From the NCBI GenBank assembly GCA_036925085.1, contig JAUPFP010000002.1, positions 1-64,000 of the forward strand: a DNA stretch of 64,000 nt, written 5' to 3'. Both the position numbers and the translations under genes were made by a program. This document shows, in pieces, positions 15,001 to 27,690 of the stretch. Positions within the stretch are counted from its first letter, which is position 1. Each line of letters opens with the position of its first letter. The notes beneath the pieces are model-generated. The model did no database searches and was not told the origin of the DNA. It was given only the letters and a program-made list of their open reading frames with translations. This DNA comes from Brachycybe producta (lineage: Eukaryota > Arthropoda > Diplopoda > Playtdesmida > Andrognathidae).

Positions 15001-18000
15001 AAAATTTTTTTAAAAACTTTTTTTGAAAATTTTTTTTGAATTTTTTTTTTGAAAAATTTTTTTAAAATTTTTTTTTTGGAATTTTTTTTTGAAAAATTTT
15101 TTTAGAAAATTTTTTTTAAAAATTTTTTTTTAAAATTTTTTTTGAAAATTTTTTTGAAATTTTTTTGAAATTTTTTTTTGAAATTTTTTTTTGAAATTTT
15201 TTTTTGAAATTTTTTTTTAAAAAATTTTTTTAGAAAATTTTTTTTAAAAACTTTTTTGAAAATTTTTATTAAAATTTTTTTTTGGAATTTTTTTTTGAAA
15301 AATTTTTTTAGAAAATTTTTTTTAAAAATTTTTTTTTAAAATTTTTTTTGAAAATTTTTTTGAAATTTTTTTGAAATTTTTTTTTGAAATTTTTTTTTGA
15401 AATTTTTTTTTGAAATTTTTTTTTAAAAAATTTTTTTAGAAAATTTTTTTTAAAAATTTTTTTTTAAAATTTTTTTTTAAAAACTTTTTTGAAAATTTTT
15501 ATTAAAATTTTTTTTTGGAATTTTTTTTTGAAAAATTTTTTTAGAAAATTTTTTTTAAAAATTTTTTTTTAAAATTTTTTTAAAAAATTTTAATGAAATT
15601 TTTTTTAAAAAATTTTTTAGGAAAAATTTTTTTTAAAATTTTTGAAAATTTTTTTTAAAAATTTTTTTTTATATTTTTGAAAATTTTTTTTAAAAATTTT
15701 TTTTTGAAAATTTTTTTTTGAAATTTTTTTTTGAAATTTTTTTTGAAAATTTTTTTTGAAAATTTTTTTTGAAATTTTTTTTTGAAATTTTTTAAAAAAT
15801 TTTTTTTGAAAATTTTTATTGAAAATTTTTTTTGAAAATTTTTTTTGAAAAATATTTTTTTTAAAAAATGTTTTTTAAAATTTTTTTTTTGAATATCTTT
15901 TTTGAAAAGTATTTTTTTGAAAAATGTTTTTTGAAAATTTTTTTTTAAAAACTTTTTTGAAAATTTTTATTAAAATTTTTTTTGGAATTTTTTTTTGAAA
16001 AATTTTTTTAGAAAATTTTTTTTAAAAATTTTTTTTAAAAATTTTTTTTGAAAATTTTTTTGAAAATTCTTTTTTAAATTTTTTTTTTAAAATTTTTTTG
16101 AAAATTTTTTTTGAAAATTTTTTTTGAAAATTTTTTTTGAAAATTTTTTTTGAAAATTTTTTTTAAAAATTTTTTTGAAAACTTTTTTTGAAAATTTTTT
16201 TTGAATTTTTTTTTTGAAAAATTTTTTTAAAATTTTTTTTTTGAATATCTTTTTTGAAAAGTATTTTTTTGAAAAAAGTTTTTTGAAAATTTTTTTTGAA
16301 AAATATTTTTTTTAAAAAATGTTTTTTAAAATTTTTTTTTTGAATATCTTTTTTGAAAAGTATTTTTTTGAAAAAAGTTTTTTGAAAATTTTTTTTTAAA
16401 AACTTTTTTGAAAATTTTTATTAAAATTTTTTTTTGGAATTTATTTTTGAAAAATTTTTTTAGAAAATTTTTTTTAAAAATTTTTTTTTAAAATTTTTTT
16501 TGAAAATTTTTTTGAAATTTTTTTGAAATTTTTTTTTGAAATTTTTTTTTGAAATTTTTTTTTGAAATTTTTTTTTGAAATTTTTTTTTAAAAAATTTTT
16601 TTAGAAAATTTTTTTTTAAAAAGTTTTTTTTAAAATTTTTTTTGAAAATTTTTTTAAAATTTTTTTTTGAAACTTTTTTTGAAATTTTTTTTTGAAATTT
16701 TTTTTTGATATTTTTTTTTGAAATTTTTTTTTGAAATTTTTTTTTGAAATTTTTTTTTGGAATTTTTTTTTGAAAAATTTTTTTAGAAAATTTTTTTTAA
16801 AAATTTTTTTTTAAAATTTTTTTTGAAAATTTTTTTAAAATTTTTTTTTGAAACTTTTTTTGAAATTTTTTTTTGAAATTTTTTTTTGATATTTTTTTTT
16901 GAAATTTTTTTTTGAAATTTTTTTTTGAAATTTTTTTTTGGAATTTTTTTTTGAAAAATTTTTTTAAAAAATTTTTTTTAAAAATTTTTTTTTAAAATTT
17001 TTTTTTAAATTTTTTTTAAAAATTTTTTTTGAAAATTTTTTTTGAAAATTTTTTTTGAAAATTTTTTTTGAAAATTTTTTTGAAAATTCTTTTTTAAATT
17101 TTTTTTTTAAAATTTTTTTGAAAATTTTTTTTGAAAATTTTTTTTGAAAATTTTTTTTGAAAATTTGTTTTGAAAATTTTTTTTAAAAATTTTTTTGAAA
17201 ACTTTTTTTGAAAATTTTTTTTGAATTTTTTTTTTGAAAAATTTTTTTAAAATTTTTTGAAAATTTTTTTGAAAATTTTTTTTTAAAATTTTTTTTTGAA
17301 AATTTTTTTTCGAAAGTTTTTTTAAAATTTTTTTTTGAAAAATTTTTTGAAAATTTTTTTTAAAAAATTTTAATGAAATTTTTTTTAAAAAATTTTTTAG
17401 GAAAAATTTTTTTTAAAATTTTTGAAAATTTTTTTTAAAAATTTTTTTTTAAATTTTTGAAAATTTTTTTTAAAAGTTTTTTTTTGAAAATTTTTTTTTG
17501 AAATATTTTTTTGAAATTTTTTTTGAAAATTTTTTTTGAAAATTTTTTTTGAAATTTTTTTTTGAAATTTTTTTTAAAAAATTTTTTTTGAAAATTTTTT
17601 TTGAAAATTTTTTTTGAAAATTTTTTTTGAAAAATATTTTTTTTAAAAAATGTTTTTTAAAATTTTTTTTTGAAATTTTTTTTTAAAATTTTTTTTGAAA
17701 ATTTTTTTGAAAATTTTTTGAAATTTTTTTTTGAAATTTTTTTTTGAAATTTTTTTTTGAAATTTTTTTTTGAAATTTTTTTTTGAAATTTTTTTTTGAA
17801 ATTTTTTTTTAAAAAATTTTTTTAGAAAATTTTTTTTAAAAATTTTTTTTTAAAATTTTTTTTGAAAATTTTTTTAAAATTTTTTTTTGAAACTTTTTTT
17901 GAAATTTTTTTTTGAAATTTTTTTTTGATATTTTTTTTTTAAATTTTTTTTTTAAATTTTTTTTTGAAATTTTTTTTTGAAATTTTTTTTTGAAAATTTT

Positions 18001-21000
18001 TTTTGAAAATTTTTTTTGAAAATTTTTTTTGAAAATTTTTTTTAAAAATTTTTTTTGAAAATTTTTTTTAAAAATTTTTTTTGAAATTTTTTTTAAACAT
18101 TTTTTTTGAAAATTTTTTTTGAAAATTTTTTTTGAAAATTTTTTTTGAAAATTTTTTTTAAAAATTTTTTTTGAAAATTTATTTTTAAAAAATTTTTTTG
18201 AAATTTTTTTTAAAAATTTTTTTTGAAATTTTTTTTTAAAATTTTTTTTTGAAATTTTTTTTTGAAATTTTTTTTTGAAATTTTTTTTTGAAATTTTTTT
18301 TTGAAATTCTTTTTTGAAATTTTTTTTTGAAAATTTTTTTTGAAAATTTTTTTTGAAAATTCTTTTTGAAAATTTTTTTTGAAAATTTTTTTTGAAAATT
18401 TTTTTTGAAAATTTTTTTTAAAAATTTTTTGAAATTTTTTTTTGAAAATTTTTTTTGAAAGTTTTTTTTGAAAACTTTTTTGAAATTTTTTCTTGAAAAT
18501 TTTTTTTGAAAATTATTTGAAAATTTTTTTTAGTTTTTTTGAAACATTTTTTTTGAAAATTGTTTTGAAAATTTTTTTGAAAAATTTTTTTGAAAATTTT
18601 TTTGAAAATTTTTTTTGAAATAGTTTTGAAAAATTTATTTTTGAAAATTTTTTTGAGAAATTTTTTTTGAAAATTTTTTTTGAAAACTTTTTTTGAAATT
18701 TTTTTGAGAAATTTTTTTTGAAAATTTTTTTTGAAAACTTTTTTTGAAAATTTTTTTAAAATTTTTTTTTGAAAATTTTTTTTGAAAATTTTTTTTAAAA
18801 AATTTTAATAAAATTTTTTTTTAAAAAATTTTTAGGAAAAATTTTTTTTAAAATGTTTGAAAATTTTTTTTAAAAATTTTTTTTTAAATTTTTGAAAATT
18901 TTTTTTAAAAATTTTTTTTTGAAAATTTTTTTTTGAAAATTTATTTTGAAAATTTTTTTTAAAAACTTTTTTTAAAAAATTTTTTGGAAAATTTTTTTTA
19001 AAAATTTTTTTTGAAAATTTTTTTTAAAAATTTTTTTTGGAAATTTTTTTAAAAATTTTTTTTGAAAATTTTTTTTAAAAAATTTGTTTTGAAAATTTTT
19101 TTTTGAAATTTTTTTTTTGAAATTTGTTTTGGTTTTTTTTTGAAATTTTTTTGAAAATTTTTTTTGAAAATTTTTTTTGAAAAATATTTTTTTTAAAAAA
19201 TGTTTTTTAAAATTTTTTTTTTGAATATTTATTTTGAAAAGTATTTTTTTGAAAAATGTTTTTTGAAAAATTTTTTTTTAAAAACTTTTTTGAAAATTTT
19301 TATTAAAATTTTTTTTTGAAATTTTTTTTTGAAAAATTTTTTTAGAAAATTTTTTTGAAAAATTTTTTTTTAAAATTTTTTTTGAAAATTTTTTTGAAAA
19401 TTTTTTTTTGAAAATTTTTTTTTGAAAATTTTTTTTTAAAAATTTTTTTTGAAAATTTTTTTTGAAATTTTTTTTTGAAAATTTTTTTTTGAAAAATTTT
19501 TTGAAAATTTTTTTTGAAAATTTTTTTTGAAAATTTTTTTTGAAATTTTTTTTAAAAAATTTTTTTTGAAAATTTTTTTGAAAATTTTTTTTGAAATTTT
19601 TTTTGAAAATTTTTTTGAAAATTTTTTTTGAAAATTTTTTTTGAAAATTTTTTTTGAATATTTTTTTTGAAAATTTCTTTTGAAAATTTTTTTTGAAAAT
19701 TTTTTTTGAAAATTTTTTTTGAAATTTTTTTTTGAAAATTTTTTTTGAAAATTTTTTTTGAAAATTTTTTTTGAAAATTTTTTTTGAAAATTTTTTTTGA
19801 AAATTTTTTTTGAAAATTTTTTTTGAAAATTTTTTTTAAAATTTTTTTAAAATTTTTTTGAAAATTTTTTTTTAAAATTTTTTTTTGAAAATTTTTGAAA
19901 ATTTTTTTTAGTGTTTTTGAAAAATTTTTTTAAAATTTTTTGAAAATTTTTTTGAAAATTTTTTTGAAAATTTTTTTTGAAAAACTTTTTGAAAATTTTT
20001 TTGAAAATTTTTTTGAAAATTTTTGAAAATTTTTTTTAGTGTTTTTGAAAAATTTTTTGAAAATTTTTTTTGAAAATTTTTTTTTGAAAATTTTTTTTTG
20101 AAAATTTTTTTTAAAGTTTTTTTGAAAATTTTTTTTAAAATTTTTTGAAAATTTTTTTGAAAATTTTTTTGAAAAATTTTTTCGAAAATTTTTTTGAAAA
20201 TTTTTTTTGAAATTGTTTTGAAAAAATTATTTTTGAAAAATTTTTTGAGAAATTTTTTTTGAAAATTTTTTTTGAAAACTTTTTTTGAAATTTTTTTTGA
20301 AAATTTTTTTTTGAAAATTTTTTTTTGAAAATTTATTGAAAATTTTTTTTAAATTTTTTTTTGAAAATTTTTTTTAAAAAATTTTTTTAGAAAATTTTTT
20401 TAAAATTTTTTTTTGAAAATTTTTTTTGAAAATTTTTTTTAAAAAATTTTAATGAAATTTTTTTTTAAAAAATTTTTAGGAAAAATTTTTTTTAAAATGT
20501 TTGAAAATTTTTTTTAAAAATTTTTTTTTAAATTTTTGAAAATTTTTTTTAAATTTTTTTTTTAAAAATTTTTTTTTGAAAATTTTTTTTTGAAAATTTA
20601 TTTTGAAAATTTTTTTTAAAAACTTTTTTTAAAAAATTTTTTGGAAAATTTTTTTTAAAAATTTTTTTTGGAAATTTTTTTAATAAATTTTTTTGGAAAT
20701 TTTTTTTAAAAAATTTGTTTTGAAAATTTTTTTTTGAAATTTTTTTTTTGAAATTTGTTTTGGTTTTTTTTTGAAATTTTTTTGAAAATTTTTTTTGAAA
20801 ATTTTTTTTTAAAAATATTTTTTTTAAAAAATGTTTTTTAAAATTTTTTTTTAAAAACTTTTTTGAAAATTTTTATTAAAATTTTTTTTTGAAATTTTTT
20901 TTTGAAAAATTTTTTTAGAAAATTTTTTTTGAAAATTTTTTTTGAAAATTTTTTTTTAAAAATTTTTTTTGAAAATTTTTTTTGAAATTTTTTTTTGAAA

Positions 21001-21960
21001 ATTTTTTTTTGAAAATTTTTTTGAAAATTTTTTTTGAAAATTTTTTTTGAAAATTTTTTTTGAAATTTTTTTTAAAAAATTTTTTTTGAAAATTTTTTTT
21101 AAAAATTTTTTGAAATTTTTTTTTGAATATTTTTTTTAAAATTTTTTTTGAAAATTTTTTTTGAAAATTTTTTTTGAAATTTTTTTTAAAAAATTTTTTT
21201 TGAAAATTTTTTTTGAAAATTTTTTTTGAAATTTTTTTTTGAAAATTTTTTTTTGAAAATTTTTTTGAAAATTTTTTTTGAAAATTTTTTTTAAAAATTT
21301 TTTTGAAAATTTTTTTTGAAATTTTTTTTTGAAATTTTTTTTTGAAATTTTTTTTTGAAATTTTTTTTTTGAAAATTTTCTTGAAAATTTTTTTTGAAAA
21401 TTTTTTTTGAAAATTTTTTTTGAAAATTTTTTTTGAAAATTTTTTTTGAAAATTTTTTTTGAAAATTTTTTTTGAAAATTTTTTTTGAAAATTTTTTTTG
21501 AAATTTTTTTTTGAAAATTTTTTTTAAAAATTTTTTTTGAAAATTTTTTTTGAAAATTTTTTTTGAAAATTTTTTTTGAAAATTTTTTTTAAAATTTTTT
21601 GAAAATTTTTTTGAAAATTTTTTTTTAAAATTTTTTTTTGAAAATTTTTTTTTGAAAATTTTTGAAAATTTTTTTTAGTGTTTTTGAAAAATTTTTTTAA
21701 AATTTTTTGAAAATTTTTTTTAAAATTTTTTTTAAAATTTTTTTTGAAAAACTTTTTTTGAAAATTTTTTTGAAAATTTTTTTGAAAATTTTTTTGAAAA
21801 TTTTTTTGAAAATTTTTTTGAAAATTTTTTTTGAAAATGTTTTGAAAAATTTTCTTTTAAAAAAATTTTTTTAGAAAATTTTTTTTGAATAATTTTTTTT
21901 GAATAATTTTTTTGAAAATTTTTTTTGAAAATTTTTTTTGAAAATTTTTTTGGAAAATTT
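1..21960. repeat. AT-rich satellite, ~12-13 bp unit with higher-order structure
   Basis: The whole stretch is variants of a short unit of the form GAAAATTTTTTTT, with 3-5 A and 7-10 T and only rare C. A recognisable longer block, centred on TTTAGGAAAAATTTT and usually preceded by TTAATGAA, recurs at about 1.20, 2.88, 4.65, 6.24, 8.03, 9.49, 10.43, 12.22, 13.54, 15.62, 17.40, 18.83 and 20.48 kb. A second block with GAATATC and GAAAAGTATTT recurs at similar spacing. The array is therefore nested: the short unit lies inside 0.9-1.8 kb units, and some of these are copied again at about 5 kb (for example 1.20 and 6.24 kb). No coding capacity is credible; open frames here are low-complexity Lys/Phe artefacts. 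The array breaks off sharply into LINE sequence near 21,960. Confidence 0.95.
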
Positions 21961-21961
21961 A

Positions 21962-22800
21962 CATTTTTGATAGTCCTTTGATAGTCCACTTTCATTTTTA
22001 TTTTTCAGTTCATTTGTTACAAAAAGCTTAAATTTAGCCCAATCAGCTTTATTGTACTGTAGGACTTTTCGGAGAGCTGATTGGAGTTTTCCGAATTGGG
22101 TGGCAAATTCTAATGTAAATCATTTTGTGATCGCTTATGCCATCAGCAATTTCAATTGATTTGGCATTTTCTGGGGTATTCGTAAAAACTAAATCTAGAA
22201 TATTAGCTGTTGTATTGGTGCAGCATGTAGGGGTTTGCTCTAGTTGATCCAGGGAATATGTGTATACACTATCAAGCAGTATATCTGTTAATTTATTACT
22301 AGAGCACTGGGAGTCAACAGTATAATTTTTCCAATTTATTTCTGGAAGGTTAAAATCCCCACCAATGAAACTGATGCATGTTTATGGGTAGAAAATAAGG
22401 AATCTAAACATCTTCTAAATTGGAGTAATTCTTCCTCGTCACTTGAAGGTGGGCGATAGAAGGAAAATAAGAAAAGTTTTTTCCCCATTATGAAGTGAAA
22501 TGCTACAACAAACTACCTCACAATCACCTGCATAACCAGGTTCTCTTTTTGATGTAAGGTTTTTATAGATAGCAAGAAATACACCTCCACCTTTGATTAA
22601 GTTTTGATCTTTTCGGAATATGTTAAATTGTTCGGGAAAAACCTCCGTGGATGAAACATCTTCAGTTAGCCATGATTCACTACCAAAAATAATGTCGGGA
22701 TTATAGCTTTCTATAGCTTCTCTAAACTGAATTACTTTATTTTTTATATGTCTGCAATTGATTATTAACATTTTTAAAGAATTATTTATAAGCTTGTTTT
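21962..22800 (-). pseudogene. LINE ORF2 N-terminal part: AP-type endonuclease (CR1/L2-like), decayed
   Basis: Read on the minus strand, the frame beginning near 22,771 encodes the start of an endonuclease/exonuclease/phosphatase domain. It has INCRHIKNK, then NPDIIFGSESWL, where the ESWL context is typical of LINE endonucleases, then GGGVFLAI. The reading continues in other frames with YRPPSS, then GDFNLPEINW and, further on, DLVFTN and SDHKMI, which are standard LINE endonuclease signatures. At least two frameshifts are needed (near 22,460 and 22,360), plus further damage near the satellite edge. This is a dead copy. The reverse transcriptase is absent because the element is cut off at the satellite boundary near 21,960. 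It lies downstream of its own ORF1 in normal LINE order. Endonuclease identity is secure; the clade (CR1/L2 group) is inferred from the esterase-type ORF1. Confidence 0.8.
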
Positions 22801-22897
22801 CTTAAAAGAAATTTTTTTATTAGAAAGTTAGGTTTCTTTTTGAATAACTATTTTAGGTACAGTAACTAGATTTGATTTCTTCCTAGAATCAGGGCAT

Positions 22898-23300
22898 TTA
22901 GAAATTAAAGTTTCCCTGGACGTGACTACAAACAGATTTCCAGAGAACAGAGCTTAATACATCCTTACCTGCTGCAGTCAAGTGAAGGCCATCACACAGA
23001 TAATACTTATCAGGTGCTTTAAGAAGCTGCCGAGAAGCATCCGCAAATGAATAACCAGCACTATGACAGAGAAGAGATAACTCTTGTGAAATCTGCTGAA
23101 CTGCAGGGTTTGGATAAAAAGAACCCCTAGCATCACGCTCAAACCGTGGCAGGACAGTAGAAATCACAATTCTTGCATGTGGTCTGATGCATTTTACCTC
23201 TCTAGAAAAGTGTTTAAGTCTCTCCGTTATCCCCTTTGGCACATCCATATTGAGTCCATCATGGTTGATCCATATTAGTGCCGGCATGCACAACTGACGA
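22898..23300 (-). pseudogene. LINE ORF1 C-terminal part: SGNH/GDSL esterase-like domain
   Basis: The 131-residue minus-strand frame carries an SGNH-hydrolase C-terminal half. It contains LIWINHDGLN, a Pro-rich middle (VLPRFERD), an alpha-helical stretch, then DGLHLTAAGKDVLSSVL. The DGxHLxxxG motif supplies the Asp-His pair of the esterase active site. In animal CR1/L2-type LINEs such an esterase lies in ORF1 directly upstream of the endonuclease of ORF2. Here ORF2 starts about 130 bases further along the same strand, which supports the pairing. The N-terminal part with the GDS motif is missing because the copy ends against the Gypsy fossil near 23,300. ORF1 is therefore truncated at its 5' end. 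Confidence 0.75.
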
Positions 23301-23313
23301 CTGACGACTGGGA

Positions 23314-24873
23314 GGTCGCCTTTGAAAATCTGTAAGAGGCTCTTTGCACCACTTTCATTCTAATTTTGTATGATCCAGAGGCTGAAATTGCCTTAAATAC
23401 TGATGTCTGTGACTACCAAATTGCCATTATTATTTATCAGTATAAGAAAGACTTCAAGCAAGCGGAATGAAACTGTGAAAACAGTGTCTTGCCGTTGTTT
23501 ATGGCATCGAGAAGGCATGCCCATATGTTTTAACCGAAAATTCAAGACCCTGTGCTATTTGTGAACAGCACAGAATCTTGATGGCAGACTCTGCAAATGG
23601 CAGATGAAACTACAGCCATATAATTACGAGGTAGTTTACAAAAAAGGCAAAATGCACATGGATGCCAATTGCTTCTCATGTTACGAAAAAAACGTTCCTG
23701 CAAAAGGGAAACAGAAGTTTGGTGAATTGGACGCCCTCGAAGACCTTCACATCTTCACTGGCTACAGTGACTTTAAGTGGGAATGGTAGCCATCTCTTGA
23801 TAAAGATCTTTCCTCATCAAAAAATCATTCTAAAATAACCGATTGCATCCTTATCACAAGACGTTTGCAATAATGGACGGTGTTTTGTACCACATTCAAT
23901 ATGAAAACAATGTGGCAGTACTAATATATACTGTGCCAAAACAACTGAGGATTGGAATCCACGAGATGCTCTATGATGTGCCTGCGGCCGGATATTTCAC
24001 TTTTACCAAAACGATGAAGATAATCCAGAAGTGATTCTATTGGAAAAGTATGAAATCAGATGTTGTCACCTATGTCACGTCGTGCCACATCTGTCAAAGA
24101 ACAAAGCTGTTGCATCAAATATTACCTGGAATGTTACAACCAATCCTTGTGGGAAATATGACAGAATGTTGGTGCATGGATTATGTCAGGCATCTTTCAA
24201 AATTGATTGGAGGTGTCTTACATATTCTAATCGCCGTAAACTTTGCAAGTATTGTATTGCCAAAGCCGTGGTGAAAGCAACCGCTAAGGCAGAGATTGCC
24301 ATCGTCAAGGACAAGATTGGTAACGAGTTTGGAGGGCCACAGAAGATCATCACTGATCATGGCCCCCAATTCTTGAGCAATGACTCAAACATTTTTTAAA
24401 TCATACCTATTTCAACATGCAGCCTGCCACCCACAAGCCGATGGTCTGGCTAGACATCCTTCAGCAGCAGGCTGATTGGAAAAAAAAAATAGGTGATGAA
24501 TTTATGACCTACAATTTGGTAGAACATAACGACAAAATTTTCACCTTATCGACTAATTTTCGGGCACGAGCCTAGGACCACACTTCACATCATAATGCCA
24601 CGTGCTCCTATTGTGCCACTGACCATGACAACTGAAGCAGAGCAGATTGATCCAGCCTTGGACACTGCTAAGAAGAATATTGAAGCCGCACAAGAAGTGC
24701 AGAAGAGAAATGAAGATCGTAAGCACCGTACAAAGCCAGGAATGGCTCAGAAACTCAACTGGCCATACAAAGAACCTTGCGTGGTCACAAAGAAACTAAC
24801 CAATTTGGTCTATGAGATTGAGTACGTTAATCGATCTGGTTTGATCATAAAAGACACCGTTAATGTTCAATAA
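23314..24873 (+). mobile_element. Ty3/Gypsy-type LTR retrotransposon fossil (RNase H, integrase, pol C-terminus)
   Basis: Fragments in order on the plus strand match Gypsy pol. They are the end of reverse transcriptase (LYDPEAE context near 23,370), RNase H (a WKLQPYNYEVVYKKGK stretch near 23,600-23,660), the H2C2 zinc-binding domain and catalytic core of integrase (24,040-24,390, with ITDHGPQFLSN) and an integrase C-terminus (24,595-24,873, WPYKEPC). No LTR, gag or protease was found next to it. It is clearly broken, with on the order of six or more breaks, and looks old. It abuts the LINE fragment at its left. The tail runs into unrecognised AT-rich sequence after 24,873. Confidence 0.85.
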
Positions 24874-26790
24874 TATCAGATATAATATGATATAACATGA
24901 TATAATATGAGAACGAAAATGATAACTGGTTTTAAATGCACTACACTTAGAAAAATAAAGTATCAAAATGTAACCTAGCCAGTTTGGGCATAGGTTCAGA
25001 TTTTAAAAAATGCTTAGAGTGTGTTTTCAAAAACATAAAATTACTTCTTTTATACCTTGAGAATGCACAAGTCAGATTCTCAGGACATTTTTTTTGGTAT
25101 TGGACCATTTAAGATTCAGAAGTTTTATCATATTTAAGTGACACTTTGAAAAACGTAAACAACTTTAAATTTAAAACGCCTAAAATCCACTCAAGTGGAA
25201 GTGAACACAACAGGAGTAAATGGGGAAATGAAAGGTCAGAACAAAAATAGAATCTGGGTCAATCGTAAATTTATGTACAGAGTGGCCCAGAAGTTTACCC
25301 GTGACTACAACATTAGACCGAAAACAAAATAGTGGTACCTAAAAATAATAAAGCGATGAGGCACAAAACATCTCAATATATATTTTACGAGAAGAACCCT
25401 GCTGAAAATAATCTGCAAAATGTCTGCATAAAAATTAAAAAGACATTTTGTAGATACTTTGTAAACAAACTGCAGATGATCTGCAGTTAATTGGGACAAT
25501 CTGTAGAAAATACTTTGCAAAATATTTGCAAACATCTACAAAATATCTGCAGTAATTTGAACATGCACCATTTATGTATAATAACTGCAAATGTTTTGTA
25601 GATTTTTGCATACTCAACAAAGCAATTGCAGCTTTTATTTGTTATTTAAAAACTATTATATATATATATATATGCCAGGTCTGTGTGCGTGTGCGTCTGT
25701 GATAACGATGTACCAACCTTAAAGCACATCGGAATTTATATAAATTTGAATAAATGAACTGCTTTTTTTCTCAAGATCAACTATACGTTGCCCACTCCCC
25801 ATCCAAGAACCCCATGATATTAAATTGGAGAGGGCGAAAAAGGTTGGAAAGTATAGAGGGTGGGGGGAAAGAGAGAAACATGGAGGGTGAAAAGTGGGAG
25901 GGGGTGACTGAAATTGAAATGAAAGGAGTAAAAAGGAACAAACGACGCGCATGCACACAATTGCGTGTGAATTTTGCTCCCGTCATTTATGACGGGTTAC
26001 CCCACTAGTTATGTAATAAAACTCACTTAAATATGTATTGTCATACAAAATTGAAAAAACGACATTCATAAATTAATTTGGATTTTGGTTTGAGTTTCCA
26101 TTTTGAATGGCAATTTCGTGCATATGTACAGAAAAGTAAAGAGCTTACGGCCTAGAAAAGCTTGGAAAGCAGAAAAGTAAATGAAGAGGCTAAAGACTTT
26201 TTATATTGATATATTTAAAAATAAATGTTTTACTCATCAAATTTTGTTCTTCAAAATTCAAGTTTGCTATAAAAAGTTTATTTTTAAAGTTAAATAAATG
26301 AAAAACCTTTAAGAGGCCATCTAGAGCATCGTAGCCGTGAGTAGGCCAATGTTTTCATTTTTCGCCATCAGTGGCGTCTTAAAGTTGAGTGCATAGAGGC
26401 CCATTTTAGATGAATATGAGCGGCAAAATTTCAAAGTCCAAATACATATTTTTACTTGCTTCTGTTCAACTTCGCCAAAACTTATTTAAAACACTTACTT
26501 TAAGTTGCATTAAACTCTTAAATATATACTAATAAAAGTGTGCTATATTTCAAGAATTAATGGTCAATATTTATATTTTTAAAATACATCCAAAGTTGGT
26601 AGATTTAAAAATCATATATATAGTTGCTGTCTTTACATCTGTTCATCTTTTCGCGTGAGTGTTGTAATGGGTAGAAAAAAATTCAGTAAGTAGTTCTATT
26701 TGTTATCTTGATTGTTTGATACTTTTTATAGCTTAATTATTACTAATTAATTTTCTCTAGGATTAAAAACGTCGACAAACAAGTTGACGA
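24874..26790. other. Non-coding AT-rich stretch with degenerate repeats; no gene seen
   Basis: No credible coding region is visible. 25,380-25,620 is a degenerate run of TCTGCA/TCTACA-type motifs with loose inverted symmetry. Related words occur near 40,800-40,860 and 41,620-41,690, so it is probably a decayed dispersed element. A short TA microsatellite lies at about 25,656-25,672. 25,800-25,960 is purine-rich on the plus strand (repeated GGAGGG/GAAAG words), and this alone gives overlapping open frames on both strands. Confidence 0.5.
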
Positions 26791-26906
26791 TAGCTTGAGG
26801 CCTGGTTAGAGATTAGATGACGTCAAATGATAAAAAAAAATACTATTTCGTTTGTAACTCAGTCGCCATTTTGTTTTCTCTATTCACTACAGGCTATTAC
26901 ACTTAT

Positions 26907-27690
26907 GAGCTCGTTATTTCGTTTTTTCAATGAAATAACAGTAATTAAGTCGCTCAAGGCCTACTTCAGGACATCTCAATCGTGAGTATTTATAATTTTA
27001 TTACTTGATTACTTATTTTGGGGGTTTACACTGCCTCGAAAGGGTTAACACAGCAATCACAGCTCGGCTTTGCCTCGAACGATTTAAGAGCTCGTTATTT
27101 CGTTTTTTCAATGAAATAACAGTAATTAAGTCGCTCAAGGCCTACTTCAGGACATCTCAATCGTGAGTATTTATAATTTTATTACTTGATTACTTATTTT
27201 GGGGGTTTACACTGCCTCGAAAGGGTTAACACAGCAATCACAGCTCGGCTTTGCCTCGAACGATTTAAGAGCTCGTTATTTCGTTTTTTCAATGAAATAA
27301 CAGTAATTAAGTCGCTCAAGGCCTACTTCAGGACATCTCAATGGTGAGTATTTATAATTTTATTACTTGATTACTTATTTTGGGGGTTTACACTGCCTCG
27401 AAAGGGTTAACACAGCAATCACAGCTCGGCTTTGCCTCGAACGATTTAAGAGCTCGTTATTTCGTTTTTTTTTAAATAACAGTAATTAAGTCGCTCAAGG
27501 CCTACTTCAGGACATCTCAATCGTGAGTATTTGTAATTTTATTACTTGATTACTTATTTTGGGGGTTTACACTGCCTCGAAAGGGTTAACACAACAATCA
27601 CAGCTCGGCTTTGCCTCGAACGATTTAAGAGCTCGTTATTTCGTTTTTTTTTCAATGAAATAACAGCAAATAAGTCGTTCTAGACCTCCT
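26907..27690. repeat. 181-bp tandem repeat, four full copies plus a partial fifth
   Basis: Unit boundaries taken at GAGCTCGTTATTTCG fall at 26,907, 27,088, 27,269, 27,450 and 27,629, giving periods of 181, 181, 181 and 179. Copies differ by only a few bases, so the array is young. Each unit contains a hairpin-forming pair, GTTATTTC and GAAATAAC, separated by a T-rich loop, and a GC-richer part (CTCGGCTTTGCCTCGAACG). The fifth copy diverges after about 60 bases. No open frame spans the unit. The array lies just inside the left end of the candidate 7.26-kb element, as subterminal tandem repeats do in several DNA transposons. Confidence 0.95.

Noticed and set aside
1-21960. CRISPR-like or telomere-like regular array
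   Set aside because: Unit is too short and too variable, with no spacers and no telomeric G-rich strand.
21732-21995. Lys/Phe-rich open frame on the minus strand
   Set aside because: Pure product of the A/T satellite; no protein-like composition.
25719-26008. Overlapping open frames on both strands
   Set aside because: Caused by a purine-rich strand with few stops; no domain.
26670-26811. Short spliced frame MGRKKF joined to a second exon ending at the left TIR
   Set aside because: Only about 20 codons, ends immediately, and no homology; likely chance splice-like sites.
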